DNA from: Clostridiales bacterium
GTDB taxonomy: Bacteria > Bacillota > Clostridia > Christensenellales > CAG-138
Reading direction: 5' to 3'
Length of the DNA: 5,128 bases
Assembly: GCA_031270585.1 (NCBI GenBank)
Contig: JAISXK010000002.1
Location: 1-5,128 of the forward strand
The notes beneath the pieces are model-generated. The model was not told where the DNA came from. It did not search any database and saw only the letters and a program-made list of their open reading frames with translations. Positions 1 through 5,128 of the stretch are shown one piece after another. How positions within the stretch are numbered: position 1 is the first letter of the stretch; each line of letters starts with the position of its first letter. The position numbers and the translations under genes are program-made.

Positions 1-29
1 CTGACCGCTTTTCTTACAAACGCACGTGA

Positions 30-111
30 TTCATATGGTTAAAGCCCCCTGCGGAAGGCTGCGCAAGCGGTTTTAACCTGATAATACTAATCGGTGCCCT
101 CTGCGCCGCAT
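30..111 (+). rRNA. Possible 3' end of a 23S rRNA gene, partial and perhaps degenerate
   Basis: AATACTAATCGGT (83-95) equals, from memory, the conserved 3'-terminal motif of many Firmicutes 23S rRNAs, usually in the context AGCTGACCAATACTAATCGG; here it is preceded by ACCTGAT. Upstream, GGTTAAA (37-43) pairs with TTTAACC (72-78) in 7 bp, at the place of the GGTTGATAGG/CTAACC helix of 23S. Inside is a hairpin GCTGC-GCAA-GCGGT (58-71) with a GNRA tetraloop; recalled E. coli 23S has a GCGA tetraloop hairpin there, at nearly the same distances on both sides. Primary identity outside the motif is low for an rRNA. The expected end (near 111) overlaps the terminator stem, and no 5S gene follows. It may therefore be a remnant, a divergent gene or chance resemblance. 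The 216-nt stretch left of pheT holds nothing else I can support. Confidence 0.4.
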
Positions 112-142
112 TGTGTTCTCGCACAATGCGGCGCGACTTTTT
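101..142 (+). terminator. Strong intrinsic terminator facing right (plus strand)
   Basis: A perfect 13-bp stem, GCGCCGCATTGTG (103-115) with its complement (122-134), closes a 6-nt loop and is followed by GACTTTTT (135-142). The T run is on the plus strand only; the minus strand reads AGAGGGC after the stem. So it best terminates a transcript entering from the left, convergent with pheT. The stem alone may also slow transcripts leaving pheT. Confidence 0.7.
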
Positions 143-216
143 GGTATGCTTCACAAATACAAACGCAGTAAAAACGCAGCGGCAATGCACAAGGGCGTTG
201 CTTCCCGCAGGCAAAG

Positions 217-2619
217 CTATGTGCGTAATATAGCCCCCTTATCCTCCAGCGCCCGGATAATGGCCGCCATAGCGGCGGTAATATCCTCATCCGTCAGGGT
301 GCGATCATCCTTGCGTAGCACGAACGAATACGCCAGGCTCTTTTTCCCTTCCGGTATGCCGCCGCCGCGAAACACGTCAAACAATCGCACGTGCTCCACC
401 AGCACGCCGGTGCCGGCGTTTTCGATCACGGCTTTAAGCGCGTCGGCCTCGGTATCCTCATCCACCTGCACGGCCACATCGCGCTGCACAACGGGGTAGC
501 GCGGGGCGGGCGCGTATGTACGTTCGCGGCTGTACAGCCCAAGCAGCGCATTAAAGGAAAGTTCCGCCACATATACGCGCGCGTTCACATCAAAAGCGGC
601 CGTCACATCGGGGCGCGCTTCACCCATCTCACCTACGCATACGTCGCCGGCATAGATTTGCGCCCTCCGGCCAGGATGTAGCCAGGGCGCTCCGCCGCGC
701 ACAAAGCGCGCTATCGTCAACACACCCAGGCTTTCCAAAAGCTCCTCCACAGCGCCCTTGAGCGAGTAAAAATCCTCTCCCGCGCCGAAGCATATAATGC
801 CTATCATCTTGCGTTCCTCCGGCAGGGTGGGGTTATTGTCAATATGTACGTTGCCCACCTCAAAAAAGCGGCCATGCCCGGTACGCCGGTTGATGTTCAG
901 CGCTACTGTTTTGAGCATGCCCGGCACAAGCGTTGTGCGCATCAGGCCCTGATCCTCTCCAAAGGGGTTCATAATCTTTACCGCCCGCCGGCGTTCGTCG
1001 CCGTCTTCCAGCAGCAGCGCGTCAAGCGTCGCGGGGCCTATAAAGTTATAGTTATACATCTCATACGCGCCCGCAGCGGCCAAAGCGTCCTTGATGTCAT
1101 CCTCCATACAGAAAGGGCGCGTTATCCGTCCACGTAAGGTGCCGCCGCGCATCAATGTGGGCGCGATGTTGTAATACCCGTAGATACGCGCCACCTCTTC
1201 GGCGATATCCCAATCGGTCTCTATGCCGTCTTCAATATCCAGCCGGTAATGCGGCACCGCAAGCGTCAGCGCGTCGCCATCCGGTACGGCGGAAATGTTG
1301 ATTTTGTCAAGTATGTCGGCCATCTGCTGTCCGGTGAAGGTGGTATCAATGATTTTATTAATGTGCGAAACGCTTGCGCGCATCTGCCTGTCTCCGAGCC
1401 GCACAGCGCATACATCTATGGTATCACCCACAACGCGGCCGGCCTTTAGCTGGGTCACCAGTTCTATTGCGCGGTCAAGCGCTTTTTTGGCGTTCACGGC
1501 CTCTGTCCCCTTGATAAAGCGCGCGGCGGCGTCGGTCGTGTGGCGAAGCTTTCTTGCCGTGGCGCGAATATTGCCGCGTTCAAACACCGCCGCCTCAAAT
1601 AGCGCCACCTTGGTTTCGGGCTTGATTTCGGAATTTTCGCCGCCCATCACGCCGGCTATACCCACGCCCTTTTTGGGGTCGGCGATCAGCAGCATGGATG
1701 GATCCACCGGCCTGTCCTTGCCATCCAGCGTGCGCACCGTTTCGTTTTCAAGGGCGTTGCGCACCACGATCTGCCCATCTGTTACACAGGCAAGGTCAAA
1801 CGCATGCATAGGGTGACCATACTCGACCATTACAAAGTTAGTAATATCTACAATATTGTTGATGGGGCGTAAGCCCACGCTACGCAGCTTCTTTTGCATC
1901 CAAAGGGGTGACGGCTCTATCACGATATCCGTTACCACGCACGCGGCATACCGTGGGCAAAGCGCGCTGTTTTCTACGGTAACGCCGGCATAATCACCGG
2001 CATGGCCAGTTCTTGCTACCTCGGTGATAACGGGCTCCACAAACCGCTGGTTCAGCGCCGCCGCGACCTCACGGCATATGCCGATAATGCTCTGGCAATC
2101 CGGTCTGTTAGGTGTCGGCTCAACATTGAATACTATGTCATCCATACCTACCGCCACAGCGATGGGCGTACCGGGCGCGGGCGCGTCCCGCAGATCCAGC
2201 AGGCCGTACACCTCGCTGCCGGGATAGTCGGCGTCAGTCATGCCCAGTTCCTTGCCGGAGCAGAGCATGCCCTCGCTGATTACGCCGCGCATCTCGGTAG
2301 GCGTGATGAAAACATCTCCCGGCAATCTGGCCCCCGGCAGCGCCACAGGTGTTAGCATACCGGCGTATACATTGGGCGCGCCGCACACAACAATGCGCTC
2401 CTGTCCGTCTCCGGCGTCCACGGTGCACACGCTTAACTTATCCGCGTTGGGGTGGCGTTCCACCATATTTACGCGCCCCACCACAACGCCCTCCACATCG
2501 GGCAGCTCGTCGAAAATTTCCGCGATTTCAAAGCCGCGCCACATCATTTTTTCTATAAACTCCTCATGGGTTACGGTATAGCTTACATATTCCTTCAGCC
2601 ATTTCAAAGGTAATTTCAT
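217..2619 (-). CDS. pheT: Phenylalanyl-tRNA synthetase beta subunit
   Basis: This large subunit of PheRS binds tRNA-Phe and clears mischarged tyrosine. Its 800 residues match the bacterial norm. In order: an N-terminal MKLPLKWLKEYV segment; an EMAPII-like tRNA-binding OB domain at about 42-150 (HPNADKLSVC, SEGMLCSGKELG); PTPNRPDC at 168-175; the B3/B4 editing domain at about 210-390 with GLRPINNIVDITNFVM, His272 in MHAFD, Glu342 in LFEAAVF and Thr362, at the places of known editing residues; the B5 domain at about 400-475, ending in EEVARIYGYYNI; a catalytic-like core without aminoacylation activity (MNPFGEDQGLMRTTLVPG, 550-567; FFEVGN, 585-590); and the ferredoxin-like anticodon-binding domain at about 706-800 (RYPVVQRDVAVQV). 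One oddity is RFIKG at 367-371, where RFE(K/R)G is usual. It is second in the pheST operon under T-box control. No strong terminator of its own follows. Confidence 0.97.
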   Translation of the reverse strand: MKLPLKWLKEYVSYTVTHEEFIEKMMWRGFEIAEIFDELPDVEGVVVGRVNMVERHPNADKLSVCTVDAGDGQERIVVCGAPNVYAGMLTPVALPGARLPGDVFITPTEMRGVISEGMLCSGKELGMTDADYPGSEVYGLLDLRDAPAPGTPIAVAVGMDDIVFNVEPTPNRPDCQSIIGICREVAAALNQRFVEPVITEVARTGHAGDYAGVTVENSALCPRYAACVVTDIVIEPSPLWMQKKLRSVGLRPINNIVDITNFVMVEYGHPMHAFDLACVTDGQIVVRNALENETVRTLDGKDRPVDPSMLLIADPKKGVGIAGVMGGENSEIKPETKVALFEAAVFERGNIRATARKLRHTTDAAARFIKGTEAVNAKKALDRAIELVTQLKAGRVVGDTIDVCAVRLGDRQMRASVSHINKIIDTTFTGQQMADILDKINISAVPDGDALTLAVPHYRLDIEDGIETDWDIAEEVARIYGYYNIAPTLMRGGTLRGRITRPFCMEDDIKDALAAAGAYEMYNYNFIGPATLDALLLEDGDERRRAVKIMNPFGEDQGLMRTTLVPGMLKTVALNINRRTGHGRFFEVGNVHIDNNPTLPEERKMIGIICFGAGEDFYSLKGAVEELLESLGVLTIARFVRGGAPWLHPGRRAQIYAGDVCVGEMGEARPDVTAAFDVNARVYVAELSFNALLGLYSRERTYAPAPRYPVVQRDVAVQVDEDTEADALKAVIENAGTGVLVEHVRLFDVFRGGGIPEGKKSLAYSFVLRKDDRTLTDEDITAAMAAIIRALEDKGAILRT

Positions 2620-2628
2620 ATCGCTTAT

Positions 2629-2636
2629 CCCTCCTT
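2629..2636 (-). promoter_or_regulatory. Ribosome binding site of pheT, overlapping the pheS stop
   Basis: AAGGAGGG, 9 nt before the ATG at 2617-2619. Its first two bases are part of the pheS TAA stop, which suggests coupled translation and balanced synthesis of the two subunits. Confidence 0.85.
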
Positions 2637-3654
2637 AAAACTGCGAAAGAAAACGCGCGTCGTTTTCATAGTGTAGCCGAATATCGGTAATGCCGTATTT
2701 CAGGCTTGCCATCCTGTCCACACCCAAGCCAAGGGCAAACGCGCTCCACTCCATAGGGTCAAGCCCGCAATTTTCAATTTCATGCGGGTTGGTCACGCCG
2801 CAGCCCAGTATCTCCAGCCAGCCGGTGCCCTTGCACACGCGGCAGCCCGCGCCCTTGCAGATCGTACAGGATATATCAAGCTCAGCCGAAGGCTCCGTAA
2901 AGGGGAAGTAGCTTGGCCGCATACGTGATTTTACATCCTCACCGAATACCGCGCGCGCAAATGTTTCCAGCGTGCCCTTTAAATCCGCCAGTGTGATATG
3001 GCGATCCACCACCAGCCCTTCCATCTGCATGAATATGGGCGAATGGCTGGCGTCCACCTCGTCCACGCGGAAGCAGCGCCCCGGTATTACCACACGAAAG
3101 GGCGGCGTCAGCGTTGTGAGCGCGCGTATCTCGCAGGGGGATGTGTGCGGGCGCAGAACCACTTTGTCGTTGATATAAAACGTATCCTGCATATCGCGCG
3201 CGGGGTGGTCGGGCGGCAGGTTGAGCATGGTAAAATTATACTCTTCCAGTTCCACCTCGGGGCCGTCAAACGTCATAAACCCGAGGCCCACCAGCGCGTC
3301 GCGTATTTCGCGGTATACCTGCGTAATGGGGTGTATGCGCCCGCGGCCGCGGCGTGTGCCGGGTTGTGTCACATCTATGCGCTCGCTTAGCAGCCTTTGC
3401 GCCTCGGTGGTGGTTTTGACGGCCGCCAGCTTTTTCTGCAGCGCGGTTTCAAATTCGCGCTTTATGCGGTTGGCCTCCTGGCCAACTTTGGCGCGCATAT
3501 CCTTATGCAGTTTTCCCATGGTGCGCAGCACTTCCGTGAGCTGGCCGTTTCGCCCCAACACCGACACCTGTAACGCTTCAAGCTCCGCTTCAGTGGTAGC
3601 GGCGTTAAGCCGCGCGTTCGCCTCTCCGGCGATATCCTGTAATTTTTGCAGCAT
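2635..3654 (-). CDS. pheS: Phenylalanyl-tRNA synthetase alpha subunit
   Basis: With PheT it forms the cytosolic alpha2beta2 enzyme that attaches phenylalanine to tRNA-Phe. Its 339 residues match the usual 340 to 350. Residues 1-90 form the charged coiled-coil arm that contacts tRNA, with the typical VSVLGRNGQLTEVLRTMGKL. The class II catalytic core follows: GPEVE (131-135), DTFY (157-160), HTS (170-172), GRCFR (192-196), QMEGL (210-214), the FPF of the phenylalanine pocket (250-252) and motif 3 FALGLGVDR (306-314). Ala307 corresponds to the pocket alanine known in E. coli as Ala294. Cys263, Cys266, Cys271 and Cys274 form the zinc-knuckle-like insert common in Firmicutes. Unusual residues: HTSPCE where HTSxxQ is the rule, FMQMEGL for FHQMEGL, GCGVTNP for G(A/C)GMVHP, and FALG for FAFG. 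The core arginines and acidic residues remain, so it is probably active. It is the first gene after the Phe T-box and is followed by pheT after 15 nt. Confidence 0.97.
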   Translation of the reverse strand: MLQKLQDIAGEANARLNAATTEAELEALQVSVLGRNGQLTEVLRTMGKLHKDMRAKVGQEANRIKREFETALQKKLAAVKTTTEAQRLLSERIDVTQPGTRRGRGRIHPITQVYREIRDALVGLGFMTFDGPEVELEEYNFTMLNLPPDHPARDMQDTFYINDKVVLRPHTSPCEIRALTTLTPPFRVVIPGRCFRVDEVDASHSPIFMQMEGLVVDRHITLADLKGTLETFARAVFGEDVKSRMRPSYFPFTEPSAELDISCTICKGAGCRVCKGTGWLEILGCGVTNPHEIENCGLDPMEWSAFALGLGVDRMASLKYGITDIRLHYENDARFLSQF

Positions 3655-3659
3655 ACAAA

Positions 3660-3666
3660 CCTCCCT
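3660..3666 (-). promoter_or_regulatory. Ribosome binding site of pheS
   Basis: AGGGAGG, 5 nt before the ATG at 3652-3654, downstream of the T-box terminator. It supports this start over internal ATG codons. Confidence 0.85.
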
Positions 3667-3689
3667 TGGCAGTTATCAAAATAATACCG

Positions 3690-3976
3690 AACGCAAATAA
3701 AAACGCTTCGTCCCAAAAACAGGGACGAAGCGATATAGCGCCGTGGTACCACCCAAGTTCACCCCGTATCATACGGGGCCTTAAAAAAGCTGTAACGGGC
3801 TTATCCGCAACCGGCTACACACCATACATTTTGGCTTCACCGGCCGCCGCTTGGGGGCGAAGTGGCAATACCGCATGCCTGCGCCGCTTGCAGCAGGGGG
3901 TATTCCCCTTAACGGCGCTCTCTGAAAAGCAAATTTACAGCAAACCCAACCCCGTCATTGCAGACTCATTCGATTG
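3690..3976 (-). ncRNA. T-box riboswitch, phenylalanine-specific, leader of pheST
   Basis: This untranslated leader senses tRNA-Phe charging. Stem I closes by GGGG (3950-3953) with CCCC within 3853-3857 (an alternative register is UUGGG with CCCAA). Its 5' side carries AGAGAG (3918-3923), then an exact 6-bp distal helix GCGCCG/CGGCGC (3913-3918 with 3881-3886), and the specifier UUC (3859-3861), a Phe codon that pairs with anticodon GAA. A second 8-bp helix with two G-U pairs joins 3840-3847 to 3807-3814. A third, 7-bp hairpin spans 3762-3778. The T-box sequence GGGUGGUACCACG lies at 3742-3754; its UGGU is complementary to a tRNA 3' end ACCA, which fits the discriminator A of tRNA-Phe. Uncharged tRNA-Phe should stabilise the antiterminator (about 3722-3754) and allow transcription into pheS. 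The usual AGTA of the specifier loop seems to read TGTA here. Confidence 0.93.
3695..3732 (-). terminator. T-box-controlled intrinsic terminator before pheS
   Basis: A perfect 11-bp stem (CGCTTCGTCCC at 3722-3732 on the minus strand, with its complement at 3704-3714) closes a 7-nt loop and is followed by TTTTTATTT. The 5' arm includes CGUCCC, which in the alternative fold pairs with ACG and GGG around the T-box sequence, so terminator and antiterminator exclude each other. It lies 40 nt before the pheS start. Confidence 0.93.
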
Positions 3977-3982
3977 CTTGCC

Positions 3983-4011
3983 ATTGTAGCATGGGCTATC
4001 GTTAAAAGCAA
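3983..4011 (-). promoter_or_regulatory. Sigma-A-type promoter of the pheST operon
   Basis: On the minus strand, TTGCTT (4006-4011) as -35 and TACAAT (3983-3988) as -10 are separated by 17 bp. A TG one base before the -10 gives an extended -10 (TGCTACAAT). Transcription would start near 3976, just ahead of T-box Stem I, giving an untranslated leader of about 320 nt. It lies directly after the hydrolase gene, so pheST can be expressed independently of that operon. The call is based on motif match and position only. Confidence 0.7.
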
Positions 4012-4026
4012 GCAAATATTATCCGC

Positions 4027-4048
4027 ATCTATGGTCTATCTATGGTCT
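4027..4048. repeat. Exact 11-bp tandem duplication
   Basis: ATCTATGGTCT occurs twice back to back (4027-4037 and 4038-4048, plus strand). The copy nearer the hydrolase gene contains its TAG stop (4040-4042); the other copy lies just beyond it. Removing one copy would leave the protein end unchanged, so it looks like a neutral replication-slippage product next to the pheST promoter. Confidence 0.9.
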
Positions 4049-4744
4049 TGCCGTCTCTATTGTTTCTCCCATGGCGGGCGGCGTTAAAAGCTTGGTGTAA
4101 GGCGCCATGTCCGCAATAAAAGTCTTAGGCGGCGCATAGGTTTTGCCAAAATGCATGGGCATAAAGCGTTTAGGACGCATGGCTTTAGCAAACAGCAGCG
4201 CGCCTCGGTAATAATCGCTGCCTATGCGCGGGTCAACAGGGAAAAACGCCATATCTATCGGCTTAAGTTTTGCTGCCTTTATCTTTGTGAGTTCGCGTAA
4301 AAAGGCGTCCTCGGCTTCGCGCGCAAAGGTTTCGCCGCCCTCGTCGCGCCAGTGCCAGTCGTTCAGGTCGCCCGCGTGAAAAAGCGCGACGTCACCTCTT
4401 TCAACATAAAAGGATACGCCCTCATCCGTGCTGCCAAAGGCGCGCACAGATAAGCCGTTGATTTCGGTAGCGTCTCCCGGACGAAAGCTTGTACAAACAC
4501 CCTTATACGGGCTTGGCACGTCGATATCAAAAGCTGCGGCAAAGCGCGCATTTTCTGTTTTCCAGATATCCCGTGCATAATGGTCGCCATGGCTATGGCT
4601 GATAAACACAGTGACCGTGCGGTACTGGCGCAGAGTTTCACACGCCAGCGCCGGCTGCCCGCGGGGGTTGTGGCAGTCAAACACCAAATAATCGTCGCCC
4701 ACTTCCACACAAAACCCGCTGTTGGATAGATACGTAATGCGCAT
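4040..4744 (-). CDS. Metallo-beta-lactamase-fold hydrolase
   Basis: The product has 234 residues and carries the superfamily metal site. HSHGDH at residues 50-55 gives His50, His52, Asp54 and His55. HAGD at 123-126 gives a further histidine and the bridging aspartate Asp126. PMHFG at 196-200 gives the last histidine, His198. The opening 'MRITYLSNSGFCVEV' strands and the FDCHN loop near residue 23 fit the small single-domain group distantly related to UlaG and RomA-like proteins. No signal peptide or membrane segment is visible, so it is probably a cytosolic two-metal hydrolase; the substrate is unknown, and antibiotic resistance should not be assumed from the name. The ATG follows the nitroreductase stop after 3 nt, with GAGGAA as ribosome binding site in the last two Glu codons of that gene. 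This points to translational coupling and possibly a shared task. The stop codon lies in an 11-bp tandem duplication. Confidence 0.88.
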   Translation of the reverse strand: MRITYLSNSGFCVEVGDDYLVFDCHNPRGQPALACETLRQYRTVTVFISHSHGDHYARDIWKTENARFAAAFDIDVPSPYKGVCTSFRPGDATEINGLSVRAFGSTDEGVSFYVERGDVALFHAGDLNDWHWRDEGGETFAREAEDAFLRELTKIKAAKLKPIDMAFFPVDPRIGSDYYRGALLFAKAMRPKRFMPMHFGKTYAPPKTFIADMAPYTKLLTPPAMGETIETARP

Positions 4745-4747
4745 GCG

Positions 4748-5128
4748 TTATTCCTCGCCCAATTGCTCCGGGTGCCAGTATTCCTTATGCCATTTTTGCT
4801 CTTCGTAACGATCAAGCGGCTCTGCGCGCGGCCCCAGTTCCGTCGCGGGGTGGCCCACCGCCAGCATGGCCATGAGCGTAGCGGTATCGGGTATGCGAAG
4901 CAGCCGCATACAGGGCTCGTATTGCGGGCGGTCGCGGTCGCAGTTCAGCCACACCGCGCCAAGCCCCAAAGCGTGTATCATTAAAAGCATATTTTCTATT
5001 GCGGCGCTCACACCCTGCTGTAAGAACAGCGCGTACGCTTGGTCAGTCTCCTGCCCGGTTTTGTAATGGCCTATGCACGCTATGCCAAGCGTAGCGCCTG
5101 CAAGCGGTTTCCAAAACCTGTGCAGCCC
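4748..5128 (-). CDS. Nitroreductase-family flavoprotein, C-terminal part (5' end beyond window)
   Basis: The frame stays open from the window edge to a TAA stop, giving 126 visible residues, so the true start lies to the right of the window. The stretch VSAAIENMLLMIHALGLGAV is the hallmark of the nitroreductase fold, where an Ala-Ala-x-Glu-Asn-Met helix leads into Leu-Gly-Leu-Gly. It is followed by a later LMAMLAVGHP strand, which fits the usual 'x-x-x-GxP' FMN-contact region, and by a charged tail with RYEEQKWHKE, typical of the C-terminus. Family members are FMN-dependent, usually dimeric, cytosolic NAD(P)H oxidoreductases acting on nitro compounds, quinones or flavins; the substrate cannot be read from sequence. 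Full-length relatives are about 170 to 200 residues, so about a third is missing. A GTG at 5009-5011 could be read as a start, but that would cut the fold, so I reject it. It is the upstream partner of the hydrolase gene, 3 nt away. Confidence 0.85.
   Translation of the reverse strand, partial: GLHRFWKPLAGATLGIACIGHYKTGQETDQAYALFLQQGVSAAIENMLLMIHALGLGAVWLNCDRDRPQYEPCMRLLRIPDTATLMAMLAVGHPATELGPRAEPLDRYEEQKWHKEYWHPEQLGEE
4751..4756 (-). promoter_or_regulatory. Ribosome binding site of the hydrolase gene
   Basis: GAGGAA, 6 nt before the ATG at 4742-4744. It is made of the last two sense codons (Glu-Glu) of the nitroreductase gene. The close spacing supports this start and suggests coupled translation. 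Confidence 0.75.

Noticed and set aside
37..100. TPP riboswitch, suggested by AACCTGATAATAC
   Set aside because: The other half of the thi-box (CTGAGA) and the expected helices are missing, and the context fits 23S rRNA better.
37..111. tRNA or other small stable RNA
   Set aside because: No T-arm GGTTCGA-type sequence, no cloverleaf pairing and no CCA end are present.
1295..1816. Long plus-strand open frame of 173 codons opposite pheT
   Set aside because: It is a shadow of the pheT reading frame, with a low-complexity serine, threonine and alanine-rich product, no ribosome binding site and no recognisable domain.
3666..3989. Plus-strand open frame across the leader region
   Set aside because: It runs antisense to the T-box riboswitch, whose RNA motifs explain this sequence fully.
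4363..4815. Minus-strand frame of 150 codons overlapping the hydrolase and nitroreductase genes
   Set aside because: It is out of frame with two genes that have clear family motifs, and its product resembles nothing.
4748..5011. Short 87-residue gene starting at GTG 5009-5011
   Set aside because: The frame is open further to the window edge and the added residues continue the nitroreductase fold, so the gene is cut by the window and not short.
1..5128. CRISPR arrays, insertion sequences, attachment sites
   Set aside because: No regularly spaced repeats, transposase motifs or terminal inverted repeats with target duplications were found.

Overview
The window looks like part of a Gram-positive (Firmicutes) chromosome, most likely an uncultured member of the Clostridia. 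The evidence is a tRNA-sensing T-box leader in front of pheS, strong AGGAGG-type ribosome binding sites, and a GC-rich third codon position. A narrower placement (for example Christensenellales) would be a guess. All four protein genes lie on the minus strand and are read from right to left.

Right edge (5128 to 4040): the C-terminal two thirds of a nitroreductase-family flavoprotein, cut by the window edge. It is followed after only 3 nt by a complete metallo-beta-lactamase-fold hydrolase, whose ribosome binding site sits in the last two codons of the nitroreductase gene. The two form an operon whose promoter is outside the window. An exact 11-bp tandem duplication spans the hydrolase stop codon.

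Middle (4039 to 3655): no protein gene. This stretch holds a sigma-A-type promoter and a phenylalanine T-box riboswitch of about 320 nt. Recognisable parts are a Stem I with a UUC specifier and the AGAGAG motif, further stems, the T-box sequence with UGGU (matching an ACCA tRNA end), and an antiterminator that competes with an 11-bp intrinsic terminator. Uncharged tRNA-Phe should switch on the genes downstream.

Main operon (3654 to 217): pheS and pheT, the alpha and beta subunits of phenylalanyl-tRNA synthetase, separated by 15 nt. Both are full length with the expected domains. PheS carries several substitutions at positions that are usually near-invariant around the active site.

Left edge (1 to 216): no protein gene. 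The plus strand has a strong 13-bp hairpin followed by a T run, a terminator for something arriving from the left. Just before it lies a short stretch that resembles, in sequence and folding, the 3' end of bacterial 23S rRNA. If that is right, a ribosomal RNA operon or a degenerate remnant of one converges on pheST. This is the most uncertain and most checkable observation here. I see no convincing new multi-gene system: the core is a well-known housekeeping locus.
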